Below are positions 54,872-64,000 of a DNA stretch of 64,000 bases, in pieces. A program made the position numbers and the translations under genes. The DNA lies in the NCBI RefSeq assembly GCF_005047655.1, contig NZ_SUKF01000005.1, positions 310,001 through 374,000 on the forward strand. Reading direction: 5' to 3'. This stretch comes from Sinimarinibacterium arenosum (GTDB taxonomy: Bacteria; Pseudomonadota; Gammaproteobacteria; Nevskiales; Nevskiaceae). The notes under the pieces are model-generated. The model made no database searches, was not told the origin of the DNA, and saw only the letters and a program-made list of their open reading frames with translations. Position 1 is the first letter of the stretch; each line of letters starts with the position of its first letter.

Positions 54872-55330
54872 ATGGAAGATCTTTCGACCCAACCACCGGG
54901 ACGCGGCGTCGAATGGCTGTATGCCGGACTCGCGCTGGTCGGATTGTTCGGCACCGGCGTACAGGTGCTGGGCTATTTCGACGCCGGTTTCATCGACGCC
55001 AACCTCGCGTTCTGGAAGGACACGGTCGCGACCCCGGCCAGCACCTTCATCGTCGTCGACATCCTGGTGCTGGCCGCAGCAGTGTTCGTCTGGATGTTCG
55101 GCGAATGCCGCCGGCTCGGACTGTCCGGCGCCTGGGCCTATTTTCTGGCCAGCGTCTTCATCGGCATCAGCTTCGCGTTCCCGCTGTTTCTGGCGCATCG
55201 CCAACGTACATTGCGCCTACGCAGCGAGCGCGGCGGCTTACCCGCGGGCGCTGACTGGATCGCATTGGCGCTGGCGGTGATCGCCGCACTGGTCGCCGCC
55301 GCCTACAGCCTCGGTCACCAGCCGGGCTAA
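54872..55330 (+). CDS. DUF2834 membrane protein
   Basis: A 152-residue protein with about four membrane helices. The pattern FIVVDILVLAAAVFVWMFGE, RRLG, then GISFAFPLFLAHRQR is typical of DUF2834. Function is unknown. It lies 23 bases after the POT transporter and shares its direction, so it is probably co-transcribed. Its last codons overlap the convergent apbE stop by four bases. Confidence 0.82.
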   Translation: MEDLSTQPPGRGVEWLYAGLALVGLFGTGVQVLGYFDAGFIDANLAFWKDTVATPASTFIVVDILVLAAAVFVWMFGECRRLGLSGAWAYFLASVFIGISFAFPLFLAHRQRTLRLRSERGGLPAGADWIALALAVIAALVAAAYSLGHQPG

Positions 55331-56229
55331 GCGGTGTCATGACTGCGATCGATGCGTCCCTGCGCATCGATCGTCAGCCACGGCAGGCCCAATGCCTGTA
55401 GCCAGGTCCGCGCATCCGCGCCCTGCAGCAACGCGACCGTGGTCGCCGTGCCGGCGATCAGGCACTGCGGCGCGAGCACCGACACACTGCGGATGGGCGA
55501 CACGACCGGCCAGCCGCTGCGCGGATCCAGCAGGTGTGAATAGCGGCGACCCTCGACGACCATGCAGCGCTCGTAATCGCCGCTGCTGGCGATCGCGCCC
55601 TGATGCAGATCGACACTGGCCGCAGCCTGCGTCGGCTGCTCCGGATCGCGTACTCCGACACGCCATGGACGGCCATCCGGCTGCGGCCCGATCACGCGAA
55701 TGTCCCCGCCCAGATCCACCAGACCGTGTGCGATCCCGTGCTGACCGGCAACGGCCGCCGCACGATCGGCCGCGTACTCCTTGCCGAAGCCGCCGAAGTC
55801 GAGCTGCATGCCGGCCAGCGGCAAGCCGAGCCGCGGCCTGTGCCACTCCAGCTTGTGCCAGCCGATGCAATCCAGCAGTGCATCGATCTGCGCCTGCGAC
55901 GGCAGCTCGCCACTGCGGAAGTCCCAGGCGCGGCGCAGCACACCCGAAGTGATATCGAACAGTCCGTCACTCTGCGCATGCGCTGTGGCGGCATAGTCGA
56001 GCAGAGCCGCTGTCTCATCGTCGACGTCGATCCCGTGCCCGCTGCCGGCGCTGGCATTGATCGTCGCCATCACACTGTCGTCGCGATAGCGCGAATATTT
56101 GTGCTCGATGCGCAGTACCTCGTCGCGCGCCGCCGCCGCCGCGGATGCGGCGACTTCGGTCCGCGGATGGAACACGCAGACCCGGCAGGGGCTGGCCATC
56201 GCGCGGAAGCTGATCTCGGACTTGTGCAT
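55327..56229 (-). CDS. apbE: FAD:protein FMN transferase (ApbE family)
   Basis: A 300-residue protein with ApbE landmarks: MASPCRVCVF, RIEHKYSRYRDDSVMATINASAG, DFGGFGKEYAADRAAA, GLVDLGGDIRVIGP and SGDYERCMVVEGRRYSHLLDPRSGWP. It covalently attaches FMN to Thr residues of flavoproteins using FAD and Mg2+. No signal peptide or lipobox is seen, unlike the periplasmic forms, so it may be cytoplasmic. No flavoprotein substrate gene is adjacent. Confidence 0.9.
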   Translation of the reverse strand: MHKSEISFRAMASPCRVCVFHPRTEVAASAAAAARDEVLRIEHKYSRYRDDSVMATINASAGSGHGIDVDDETAALLDYAATAHAQSDGLFDITSGVLRRAWDFRSGELPSQAQIDALLDCIGWHKLEWHRPRLGLPLAGMQLDFGGFGKEYAADRAAAVAGQHGIAHGLVDLGGDIRVIGPQPDGRPWRVGVRDPEQPTQAAASVDLHQGAIASSGDYERCMVVEGRRYSHLLDPRSGWPVVSPIRSVSVLAPQCLIAGTATTVALLQGADARTWLQALGLPWLTIDAQGRIDRSHDTA

Positions 56230-56341
56230 CGCCGGAGTCTATCCGGGTGACCTAGGCGGGTCGACGCGCTACGCTCAGGCGCACAGCACATCGAGACGAC
56301 GGCCATCGCTTCATGGACCGCCGTCCGCCCAGGAGGGAATC

Positions 56342-57238
56342 ATGACGCTGACGGATCGACACCCGATGCGCACCTGCGCGCTGTCCGCACTGCTGAGTCT
56401 GCTGCTGGTCTCGTGTCCGGCAACAGCAGAAGAGGCGGCACGGACCACACCCCCGGCACTGATGCTGGCAAAGCGTTACGCCGGCGACATTGACCTTGGC
56501 GCGTACTGGGTCAGCGAGAAACTCGACGGCGTGCGCGGCTACTGGGACGGCACTGCGCTGTGGACGCGTGGCGGCAGCCGCGTGAGGACACCCGCATGGT
56601 TCACCGCTGGCTGGCCGACGCAGCCGCTGGACGGTGAACTATGGATCGGCCGCGGACGCTTCGCCGAACTCAGCGGCATCGTGCGCACACAGACGCCGGA
56701 TGATGACGCATGGCGGCAGGTTCATTACATGGTCTTTGATCTGCCGCATGCGCCGGGAACCTTCGACCAGCGACTCCAGATCCTGAACCGCCTCATCGCC
56801 GACAACTCCAACGCGTGGCTGCGCGCAGTCGAGCAGTTCCGCATCGACACCCCCACGGCACTGGACGCACGTCTGCGCGCGGTGGTCGCTGCCGGCGGCG
56901 AGGGCCTGATGCTGCACCGGGGCGACTCGCGGTATCAGGCACGCCGCAGCGACGACCTGCTCAAGCTCAAACCCTTTGACGATGACGAAGCCCGCGTCGT
57001 CGGTTACCAGGCTGGCAACGGCAAATACGCGGGCCAGGTCGGCTCGCTGATTGTCGAGCGCGTCGACGGCCTGCGCTTTGAACTCGGCAGCGGCCTGTCC
57101 GATGCCGAGCGCGCGCAGCCGCCGCCGCTCGGCAGCTGGGTCACCTATCGCTACAACGGCCTGACCGTGAACGGTCTCCCGCGCTTTGCCCGTTACCTGC
57201 GCCTGCGCGAGGAACTGCCGCCGCCCGATCCGCCCTGA
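56342..57238 (+). CDS. Exported ATP-dependent DNA ligase (LigE-like)
   Basis: AGGAGGGAATC precedes the ATG. The 298-residue protein starts with a signal peptide and a possible lipobox (LLLVSCPA). The minimal ligase core has motif I EKLDG with nucleophile Lys60, motif III HYMVFDLP, motif IV EGLMLH and motif V LLKLKPFDDDEARVVGY, followed by an OB-fold. It joins nicked DNA using ATP. Periplasmic location has been proposed to help uptake or extracellular DNA repair in related proteins. Monocistronic before ttcA. Confidence 0.9.
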   Translation: MTLTDRHPMRTCALSALLSLLLVSCPATAEEAARTTPPALMLAKRYAGDIDLGAYWVSEKLDGVRGYWDGTALWTRGGSRVRTPAWFTAGWPTQPLDGELWIGRGRFAELSGIVRTQTPDDDAWRQVHYMVFDLPHAPGTFDQRLQILNRLIADNSNAWLRAVEQFRIDTPTALDARLRAVVAAGGEGLMLHRGDSRYQARRSDDLLKLKPFDDDEARVVGYQAGNGKYAGQVGSLIVERVDGLRFELGSGLSDAERAQPPPLGSWVTYRYNGLTVNGLPRFARYLRLREELPPPDPP

Positions 57239-57324
57239 GGGAGCGCTTCGATCCAGGGGGCGCGGATTCGGGCAACCGCGCCAGCGTGCGACAATAGCGG
57301 CCCTTTTGCCCTGACCGTTGTCCG

Positions 57325-58173
57325 ATGTCGGTAACCGCCGAAGACGTCCGCCGCGACGCCCACGAACACAACAAGCTCGCCAAGCGCCTGCGCCGTCAGG
57401 TCGGCCAGGCGATCATGGACTACAACATGATCGCCGACGGCGATCGCGTGATGGTGTGCCTGTCCGGCGGCAAGGACAGCTACACAATGCTGGACGTGCT
57501 GATGCAGCTGCAGGCCAAGGCGCCCGTGAAATTCGAGCTGCTCGCCGTCAATCTGGACCAGAAGCAGCCGGGGTTCCCGGAGCACATCCTGCCCGAGTAC
57601 CTGCGGGGCTTGGGCGTGCCGTTCCACATCATCGAGCAGGACACCTATTCGGTGGTCAAGCGCGTGATCCCGGAAGGCAAGACGATGTGCTCGCTGTGCT
57701 CACGCATGCGCCGCGGCGCGCTCTACACCTACGCGCACGAGCACGGCTACAACAAGATCGCGCTCGGCCATCACAAGGACGACATCGTCGCCACCTTTTT
57801 CCTGAACCTGTTTCACGGCGGCAAGCTGTCGGCGATGCCGCCGAAACTGCAATCCGACGACGGCCGCAACGTCGTGATCCGCCCGCTGGCCTACTGCCGC
57901 GAACGTGACATCGCGCGCTATGCCGAGCTCAAGCAGTTCCCGATCATCCCGTGCAATCTGTGCGGCTCGCAGGAGCAGCTCCAGCGCAAGCAGGTGCGTC
58001 GGATGATGGACGCCTGGGAGAAGGAACATCCGGCTCGGATTGAACAGGTGTTCGCCGCGCTGACCAATGTCGCACCGTCGCAACTGGCCGACCCGAAGCT
58101 GTTCGATTTCGCCAGCCTCGGCGGCGACGTCCGCGGCGCGGGCGACTGGCTGATGCCGGAGCGCATGGATTGA
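57325..58173 (+). CDS. ttcA: tRNA 2-thiocytidine(32) synthetase TtcA
   Basis: A 282-residue protein with PP-loop SGGKDS (residues 47-52) and the TtcA-specific Cys122-x2-Cys125 ([10 protein letters not shown]). A second pair CNLCG at about 213-216 completes the [4Fe-4S]-binding set. It thiolates C32 in selected tRNAs in the cytoplasm using ATP. Its stop overlaps the TTG start of the TraB/GumN gene. Confidence 0.96.
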   Translation: MSVTAEDVRRDAHEHNKLAKRLRRQVGQAIMDYNMIADGDRVMVCLSGGKDSYTMLDVLMQLQAKAPVKFELLAVNLDQKQPGFPEHILPEYLRGLGVPFHIIEQDTYSVVKRVIPEGKTMCSLCSRMRRGALYTYAHEHGYNKIALGHHKDDIVATFFLNLFHGGKLSAMPPKLQSDDGRNVVIRPLAYCRERDIARYAELKQFPIIPCNLCGSQEQLQRKQVRRMMDAWEKEHPARIEQVFAALTNVAPSQLADPKLFDFASLGGDVRGAGDWLMPERMD

Positions 58174-59051
58174 GGCTGCGCATCGCGGCAATGCTGTGCC
58201 TGTGGCTGATAGGCGTCAACGCCGCGGCACAGTCGCCGGCACCGTTTCTGTGGAAGATTGACGGTCCCCAGGCCACGCACTATCTGCTTGGCTCGGTGCA
58301 TCTGCTGCCACCGTCGATCTATCCGCTACCGTCCGCACTGGACCACGCCTATACCGCCAGCGATGTTGTCGTGCTGGAAACCGACATCGAGGCGATCGGC
58401 TCGGCCGATGTCGCACGGCGCACCTTACAGGCGGCGATCGATCCCACTGCCGGCGGCCTGCGGGCAGCGCTGGGTGCCAGAGCCTACGCGCAGCTGGGTC
58501 AGCTGATTGAAGCACGCGGCCTGCCGCCAACGCTGTGCGACCGCGTCAAGGCCTGGTTCTGCGCAATGACGCTGGAGGTCATGCTGTACCAGCAGAACGG
58601 CTTCAGCCCGGCGCTGGGCATCGACCAGCATTACGCTGATCGCGCGCGCAACGACGGCAAGCCACTGCGCTGGCTGGAGCCGCTGGAAGATCATCTGGCA
58701 CTGCTGACGCAGATGCCCGATGCCGCCGGCACCGCATACCTGTTGGCGACGCTGGACAACGCCAATGAGGACGAAGCAGACCCGGCAACCTTGCTGCGCG
58801 CGTGGCAGAACTCCGACACTGCGTTCATGCGTGAACAGACCGAACAGATGCGACGCGAACATCCGCAGGCCTACGCGCGGTTGCTCGGTGATCGCAACCG
58901 CGCCTGGCTGCCGCAACTGATCACGCTGTTCGAGGCGTCGACCCCCGCGCTGGTGATCGTCGGGGCAGCGCACCTGAGCGGGGATGAGGGTCTGGTCGCG
59001 CAACTGACCCGGCGCGATTTTCGAATTCAATCGGTGATGCAATCTCCATGA
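58170..59051 (+). CDS. TraB/GumN-family protein
   Basis: The TTG start at 58170 overlaps the ttcA stop (TTGA) and gives a full signal peptide ([18 protein letters not shown]); ATG 58191 is an alternative. The 293-residue protein has [22 protein letters not shown] at its start and [17 protein letters not shown] near its end, the two conserved GxxH segments of the TraB/GumN (Tiki-like) fold, which in some members is a metal-dependent protease. Exported; role unknown. It overlaps the following GST gene by four bases. Confidence 0.88.
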   Translation: MRLRIAAMLCLWLIGVNAAAQSPAPFLWKIDGPQATHYLLGSVHLLPPSIYPLPSALDHAYTASDVVVLETDIEAIGSADVARRTLQAAIDPTAGGLRAALGARAYAQLGQLIEARGLPPTLCDRVKAWFCAMTLEVMLYQQNGFSPALGIDQHYADRARNDGKPLRWLEPLEDHLALLTQMPDAAGTAYLLATLDNANEDEADPATLLRAWQNSDTAFMREQTEQMRREHPQAYARLLGDRNRAWLPQLITLFEASTPALVIVGAAHLSGDEGLVAQLTRRDFRIQSVMQSP

Positions 59052-59797
59052 TCGAACTGTGGGCGTTCAATTTTTCGATGTATCCGGAAATCGTGCGCTG
59101 GGCACTGGAACACAAGGGCCTGGACTACAGCACGCACACGCTGCTGCCAGGACCGCACGTGATGCAGCTATTGCCGCGTTACGGCCAGCGCACGGTCCCG
59201 GTGATGAAGGACGGCGATCAGCTGTTCAAGCAGACGTTGCCGATGCTCGAGTACCTCGAGTCACAGTATCCACAGCACCCACTATTGCCGGAATCACCGC
59301 AGCAGCGTGAACAGGCCTGGGCCATAGCGCGGCGCTTCGCCGACAAGGACGGGCCGTGGGTCCGACTCGCCGCCTTTCACGATCTGCTGCCACACGCCAG
59401 CTACATGGCGCGCCTGTGGTCGCAACCCTTCCCGACCTGGGCTCGGGTCGCCTACGTCGCCAGTTTCCCTGTGCTGGTACGTCCGGCGATGCGCGCGACC
59501 ATGGGCATCACGGCGGCGCGCGCGCAGCATGGCGTGGACATCACCCGCGCAGCGCTGGATTTCATCGCGGAGCAGACCCGCGATCGGGATTATCTGGTCG
59601 GCGAGCGCTTCAGCATCGCCGACCTGGTTGCCGCCAGCGTGCTGTTCCTGACCGACTTCGCCCCCGAATATCCGGTGACCCCGCCACAGCCGTATCCGGC
59701 CGGTCTGCGGCGCTGGCTCAAGCGCTGGGATTCACACCCCGGAACCGCCTGGGTACATCGGATGTATGGCTTGCACCGCAACCGCGCAGCGGTGTGA
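59048..59797 (+). CDS. Glutathione S-transferase-like protein 1
   Basis: A 249-residue protein with an N-terminal thioredoxin-like domain (LWAFNFSMYPEIVRWALEHKG, then RTVPVMKDGDQLFKQTLPMLEYLE with the cis-Pro and glutathione-binding Gln-Ser-type loop) and a helical C-terminal domain (FIAEQTRDRDYLVGERFSIADLVAASVLF). Ser10 or Tyr12 could be the catalytic hydroxyl. It is the last gene of the ttcA-TraB-GST overlapping run and convergent with a second GST-like gene. Confidence 0.87.
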   Translation: MIELWAFNFSMYPEIVRWALEHKGLDYSTHTLLPGPHVMQLLPRYGQRTVPVMKDGDQLFKQTLPMLEYLESQYPQHPLLPESPQQREQAWAIARRFADKDGPWVRLAAFHDLLPHASYMARLWSQPFPTWARVAYVASFPVLVRPAMRATMGITAARAQHGVDITRAALDFIAEQTRDRDYLVGERFSIADLVAASVLFLTDFAPEYPVTPPQPYPAGLRRWLKRWDSHPGTAWVHRMYGLHRNRAAV

Positions 59798-59815
59798 TGT
59801 CTGCGCGGCTCCGCC

Positions 59816-60712
59816 TCAATCCGGCGGCAGGATGAACGAGCGGATCTTGGAGCGCCGTTCCTGCTCCTGATCGGCCGCCTTCGGCTTCGCTGAGGTCAAC
59901 TCCGGCGTGGGCTCGATCTCGAATCCAGCGACATCGTCCACGCTGGGCTCAGTGGCTGGCGGCGGCGCTTCAATATCGGAGTCGACTGCAACGACCGTGT
60001 CTTCATCGTCGGTGAAATCGTCTTCGGTGATGTCGGGGACGGATGACGGACCAGGCACAGGCATCGGGGCCGGCTCAGGCACCGGAACCTCCATGGCGGC
60101 CGCTTCGATCCACTTTTCGACGGCCGGATGCGCTGCCATGGCCGCTGCGTAATCCTGCTCGGGGCCATCGAGTGGCACGGCATAGGCAATCATGCGCAGC
60201 GCCACCGGGGCATACATCGCATCGGCGATGCCGAAGCGGCCGAACAGCCATGGGCCGTCCTGTCCGTAACGTGTGCGCGCCTCGCGCCAGAGCGCACGAA
60301 TGCGCTCGATGTCCGCCTGTACCGCGGCGGACAGGGGCACGGGTTCCGGATCGCGAGTCGCATCAAACGGCAGCGCCTGCCGCAGCGCGGCAAAGCCGGC
60401 GTGCATTTCGCAGGCCACCGAACGCGCATAGGCGCGCGCGGCCGGATCGCTCGGCCAGGCGCCAGGGAGTGCGAAGGTTTCGGCCAGGTACTCGCAGATC
60501 GCCAGGGAGTCCCAGACCCGCGTGCTGCCATGCTGCAGCAGCGGAACCTTGCCGCTGGGCGAGTGCTCCAAGATTCGAGCGCGCGTGTCGGCGCGATCCA
60601 GCGGAATCAGGACTTCATCAAAACGGATCGCGTGATGCCGCAGAAACAACCACGGACGCAAGGACCAGGAAGACAGATTCTTGCTGCCGATATATAAGAT
60701 CAACGTGGACAT
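59816..60712 (-). CDS. Glutathione S-transferase-like protein 2 with acidic C-terminal tail
   Basis: Start 60712 begins at the first strand (LILYIGSKNLSSWSLRPWLFL), with Ser in the catalytic position. GKVPLLQHGSTRVWDSLAICEYLAE forms the glutathione site, and the helical domain ends at about residue 205. A further 90 residues form a low-complexity Pro/Glu/Asp/Val tail ending in basic RRSKIRSFILPP, not found in ordinary GSTs. Cytoplasmic. Convergent with GST-like protein 1, and 98 bases divergent from tamA. Confidence 0.87.
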   Translation of the reverse strand: MSTLILYIGSKNLSSWSLRPWLFLRHHAIRFDEVLIPLDRADTRARILEHSPSGKVPLLQHGSTRVWDSLAICEYLAETFALPGAWPSDPAARAYARSVACEMHAGFAALRQALPFDATRDPEPVPLSAAVQADIERIRALWREARTRYGQDGPWLFGRFGIADAMYAPVALRMIAYAVPLDGPEQDYAAAMAAHPAVEKWIEAAAMEVPVPEPAPMPVPGPSSVPDITEDDFTDDEDTVVAVDSDIEAPPPATEPSVDDVAGFEIEPTPELTSAKPKAADQEQERRSKIRSFILPPD

Positions 60713-60810
60713 AGGACACCGGATGTGTAGGGGGAACACGTCGGTTCCCGGATAATAACCCCAGTTACCCTCGTTCAGTCACCCGATTTGGCCTGTTCCC
60801 TCATTACTCC

Positions 60811-62547
60811 ATGCGTCCACGCCTGCTTGCCGTCCTGCTGATTGCCATCGCCGGCGGACTACCGCTGAGTCCGGCACTGGCGCAGGTCGCGGTACGGATT
60901 GAGGGGCTGGACGGTGAGCTGCGCAGCAATGTCGAGCTGCGCCTGAGCATCCTGAGTCAGGCCAAGGCCAAGGATCTCGATCAGGGCCTGGTCGAATCGA
61001 TGCACCGCGGCGCCCCGGACGACATCCGCGATGCGTTGCAACCCTACGGGTACTACAACCCGACAATCACGTCCGAGCTCAAGGGCGAGGCGCCGAACTG
61101 GACCGCGACCTACCAGATCGATCCCGGCCCGCGCACGACCCTGCGCAAGATCGACCTGGAAATCAGCGGCGACGGCGCCGATGCGCTCAGCGATGTCGGC
61201 CTGTCGATGCTCGACCGCCTGCGCGAAGGAACCCCGCTGCTGCACTCGGACTACCAGCGCGCAAAAGCGACACTGTCCAGCGCCGCCTACGCGCTTGGCT
61301 ATCTCGACGCCCAGTACATCCAGGCCGAGCTGCGCATCTATGCCGACGACAACCGCGCCGACATTGTGCTGCATTTCGATACCGGGCCGGGCTACCGCTT
61401 CGGTGCGGTCACGGTCGATCAGGATGTCGTCAACGACACCGTCGTCACCCGCTATGTACCGATCCGGCAGGGTGACCGTTACGATCCGCAGAAGCTGATC
61501 GACGCGCAGTTCTACCTGGGCGATCTGGGCTACTTCGAGTCGATCAACGTGGTCGCGCAAAAGGACGCCGCAGTCGAGCACGAAGTGCCGATCGTGATCG
61601 AAACCACGCCGCGAAAACGCACGCGCTACAACGTCGGCGCCGGTTATGGCACCGACACCGGCGCGCGCCTGACCGCAGGCACGGAGGTGCGGCGGTTGAA
61701 TCGCGAAGGCCACCGGCTGACGCTGGAAACACGGCTGTCCGAGGTCAAGAACACCGCCAATGGCGAATACCGCATTCCGCTCGGCAGCCGCCCCGGCGAA
61801 AGCATCGGCCTTTCCGGTGAACTCGCCAATGAGAATCTGGACTCCGGTTTCAGCCGCCGCTACGGCGTCGAACTGAGCCTCTCGCGCATTCCCGGCAAAT
61901 GGAAGCGCCGCTACTACGTCGCCTATACCCACGAAGAGTCGGTACTCGGCGATACCGCGCAGACCTCCGACCTGCTGATGCCGGGCCTGTCGCTGAACCG
62001 CTCGGAAAGCGACAATCCGATCTACACCCGCCTCGGCTGGTCGGCATTTACCGATGTCCACGGGGCGAAGCGTGATGTCGTCGCCAATACCAGTTTCGTG
62101 CGCGGCCTGCTCATTCTGCGCGGCGCACTGCCATTGGGCGAAAAGGCACGGTTGCTCGGCCGCTACGAGTTTGGCGCCGCCTACGTCGAGGAATTCGGTG
62201 AACTGCCGGCATCGCAGCGCTTCTTCGCCGGCGGCGATCAGTCCGTGCGCGGCTACAAGTACCAGAGCCTGGGACCGCGCAACGCCGACGGCGAAGTCGT
62301 CGGCGGACGTTACCTGACCTCGTTCAGCATCGAAGTCGAACGGCGCCTGTGGGATCAATGGGGTGTCGCGACATTCTTCGATGCCGGCGGTGCTGACGAC
62401 ACCGTCGCGCCCGAGCTATACCGCGGCGTCGGCATCGGCGCACGCTATCGCGCACCGATCGGCTCAGTACAGGTCGACCTGGCCTATCCGCTGGACGATC
62501 CGAGCCCCGGCATCCGCATCCATCTCGGCGTGAGGGTCGGCCTGTGA
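60811..62547 (+). CDS. tamA: TamA outer-membrane translocation assembly protein
   Basis: A 578-residue protein with signal peptide (LLAVLLIAIAGGLPLSPALA). Three POTRA-like domains follow (residues 25-270; LQPYGYYNPTITSEL, LGYLDAQY, LGDLGYFESINV). Then comes an Omp85 barrel with the lid-lock motif FFAGGDQSVRGYKYQSLGP, ending in GIRIHLGVRVGL. It works with TamB in the envelope on insertion of autotransporters and in lipid transport. Its stop overlaps the GTG start of tamB. Confidence 0.94.
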   Translation: MRPRLLAVLLIAIAGGLPLSPALAQVAVRIEGLDGELRSNVELRLSILSQAKAKDLDQGLVESMHRGAPDDIRDALQPYGYYNPTITSELKGEAPNWTATYQIDPGPRTTLRKIDLEISGDGADALSDVGLSMLDRLREGTPLLHSDYQRAKATLSSAAYALGYLDAQYIQAELRIYADDNRADIVLHFDTGPGYRFGAVTVDQDVVNDTVVTRYVPIRQGDRYDPQKLIDAQFYLGDLGYFESINVVAQKDAAVEHEVPIVIETTPRKRTRYNVGAGYGTDTGARLTAGTEVRRLNREGHRLTLETRLSEVKNTANGEYRIPLGSRPGESIGLSGELANENLDSGFSRRYGVELSLSRIPGKWKRRYYVAYTHEESVLGDTAQTSDLLMPGLSLNRSESDNPIYTRLGWSAFTDVHGAKRDVVANTSFVRGLLILRGALPLGEKARLLGRYEFGAAYVEEFGELPASQRFFAGGDQSVRGYKYQSLGPRNADGEVVGGRYLTSFSIEVERRLWDQWGVATFFDAGGADDTVAPELYRGVGIGARYRAPIGSVQVDLAYPLDDPSPGIRIHLGVRVGL

Positions 62548-64000
62548 GACACGCCCTCGGCCTGCTGCGCGCATTGCTGTGGATCGCCGGCGTGGTCTGC
62601 GGCGGCGCGGTGATCTATGGCCTTTTCACCACCTCCGGCAGCATCCTGGTCCTGCGCGAGGTGGAAGCGCGCGTGGGGCTGATTCATGTCGAAGGCTTCG
62701 GCGGTCGTCTGTGGGGGCCGCTGCGCCTGGACCACTTCCGCTATGAGGACGATACCGTCCGGGTCGAAGTCGACGACGCAGCCCTCGATTGGTCACCGCT
62801 ACAGTTGCTGCGGATGCGCGTGCGGGTCCAATCGCTGGACGCGACCCGGGTGGTTGTCACGGTCAAACCATCCGACAACGAACCTGCACAGGATGCCGCA
62901 CCGAATGACGGCGCGATCACCCGACTGCCCATTGCGCTCGATCTGGCCCGGATCAAAGCCGGTCAGGTGCGGATCGAGGTTGACGGCGTCGACCCGCTGG
63001 TCTTCGACACCGTGGCACTCGACGGACGCTGGTCCGGCGATCAGGTCCAGCTGCGGTCGCTGTCGGCGGTCACGCCCTGGGTCGGCGCGCTCGGGGTCAG
63101 TGCCGATGCAACCTTGCGCCCCGACGCGGTCGACTTCGAATCGCTGCAGATTTCGGGCTTCGCGGACGCCACGGCGCAGGGCCGCCTCGGCTACAACACG
63201 CCGTCGGATCTGAAGGCGCAATGGACCCAGCTGCATTGGCCGCCGCAGGATGCCGCGCTGGCACACAGCGACCACGGCAGCGCGCACTGGCAGGGCGTGT
63301 TCGACGACTGGCAGTACAGTCTGGATGCGACGCTCAACGTCGACGGCATCAAGGCTCAGGTATCAGCGCAGGGTCGGGGTTCGCTCAGCGCCGTTCATGC
63401 TGACACCCTGAAGATCGACAGCGATCGTGGCCAGATCCGGACGGTCGCCACATTGCAGTGGTCGCCGGCACTGCAACTCGATGGCGAAGGCGAGCTCAGT
63501 CACTTCAATCCGCAGGCCTGGGTCGCCGAACTGCCAGGCGACCTGAACACGCAGTTCACACTGCAGACCCGCCTCGTTGACGACAAACCGAGCATCGAAG
63601 CCCAGCTGAGCGGACGTGCGTCGACTCTGCGTGACTATCCGTTTTCGGTGTCCGGCAGCGTGCATTTTTCCAATGACGCGTTGACGCTGAAGGACGTCAT
63701 CCTGCACAGCGCGGAGACCCGGCTGGACGCGGACGGGCAGATCTGGCCGCAACTGGCCCTGCAGACCCGACTCAACAGTCCCGATCTCGTCGCCCTGTGG
63801 CCACAACTCGGCGGCAGCGCCACGGCAGCACTGCAGCTGCGTGGCGATCCGCTGCGCCCGCGGATCGACGGCACGCTGGAGGCCGCAAAACTGCATTACG
63901 GCGACGTCCGCATCGGCCGCGTGCGTGCGCACGGAGATGTCGATCTGAACGCGGCGATGCAGCTGAACCTGCAGCTCGACACCGTCGAGGTCGGTCGCAC
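62544..64000 (+). CDS. tamB: TamB translocation/assembly protein, N-terminal part
   Basis: GTG at 62544 overlaps the tamA stop (GTGA) and the frame runs open off the right edge. The N-terminal membrane anchor is LLRALLWIAGVVCGGAVIYGLF. Repeated AsmA/TamB-type beta-strand repeats follow (GFGGRLWGPLRLDHF, GDPLRPRIDGTLEA). TamB is an inner-membrane-anchored periplasmic groove protein that partners TamA. The family's C-terminal DUF490 domain lies beyond the window. Confidence 0.92.
   Translation, partial: MRHALGLLRALLWIAGVVCGGAVIYGLFTTSGSILVLREVEARVGLIHVEGFGGRLWGPLRLDHFRYEDDTVRVEVDDAALDWSPLQLLRMRVRVQSLDATRVVVTVKPSDNEPAQDAAPNDGAITRLPIALDLARIKAGQVRIEVDGVDPLVFDTVALDGRWSGDQVQLRSLSAVTPWVGALGVSADATLRPDAVDFESLQISGFADATAQGRLGYNTPSDLKAQWTQLHWPPQDAALAHSDHGSAHWQGVFDDWQYSLDATLNVDGIKAQVSAQGRGSLSAVHADTLKIDSDRGQIRTVATLQWSPALQLDGEGELSHFNPQAWVAELPGDLNTQFTLQTRLVDDKPSIEAQLSGRASTLRDYPFSVSGSVHFSNDALTLKDVILHSAETRLDADGQIWPQLALQTRLNSPDLVALWPQLGGSATAALQLRGDPLRPRIDGTLEAAKLHYGDVRIGRVRAHGDVDLNAAMQLNLQLDTVEVGR

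Overview
The window is GC-rich bacterial chromosome, densely packed with short operons. It encodes AlkB-type alkane hydroxylase with rubredoxins, TonB-dependent uptake, TamA/TamB, SlyD, TtcA, PpnP, a periplasmic DNA ligase and a split class II ribonucleotide reductase. Together these point to an aerobic gammaproteobacterium with a hydrocarbon/ester-degrading lifestyle. Nevskiales/Solimonadaceae-like is my inference; no rRNA or other phylogenetic marker is present to prove it. No tRNA, rRNA or CRISPR array was seen.

Layout. 1-1545: end of nrdJa plus nrdJb. 1737-4515: a visibly more AT-rich block of three promoterless-looking gene cassettes, each bounded by integron attC-type core sites that match in the way cassette insertion requires (GTTGGGC/GCCCAAC, GTTATGC/GCATAAC, GTTAGGC/GCCTAAC). 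No integrase is present. The cassettes encode a proteasome/HslV-like Ntn hydrolase, a DUF6602 (PD-(D/E)xK-like) protein and an AbiTii protein, so the block looks like a small anti-phage or stress cargo island. 4530-11423: scar sequence, DUF1801, a coiled-coil stress protein, a secreted metallo-beta-lactamase-fold protein, a divergent HxlR locus with SDR, NTF2-like and Rieske oxygenase genes, an exported phytochelatin-synthase-like protease and a diguanylate cyclase. 11581-17087: exported atypical M28 proteins and an alpha/beta hydrolase next to an AraC regulator, with a shared upstream motif. 17116-20583: membrane and signalling genes. 20655-29638: a TetR-controlled catabolic operon (alpha/beta hydrolase, two carboxylesterases, TonB receptor, a third atypical M28 protein).

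29741-34314 (minus strand): a hypothetical protein, CLC channel, ppnP, rubredoxin, an alkB C-terminal relic, a second rubredoxin and intact alkB. 34513-34735: a terminator-bounded, rod-folding RNA candidate antisense to the metH leader. 34797-43135: metH, an S9 peptidase, a membrane-anchored unknown, an exported methyltransferase-like protein and slyD. 43527-51423: a one-adaptor/two-permease RND efflux operon. 51466-60712: M20 peptidase, DUF167, POT transporter, DUF2834, ApbE, LigE-like ligase, ttcA, TraB/GumN and two GST-like proteins. 60811-64000: tamA and the start of tamB.

How the genes work together. The TetR and AraC clusters both pair secreted or envelope hydrolases with atypical M28 proteins. 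The TetR cluster adds an outer-membrane receptor, suggesting import and hydrolysis of an ester-type substrate. AlkB and its rubredoxins form an alkane oxidation unit. The cassette block is foreign cargo placed behind the housekeeping nrdJ operon.
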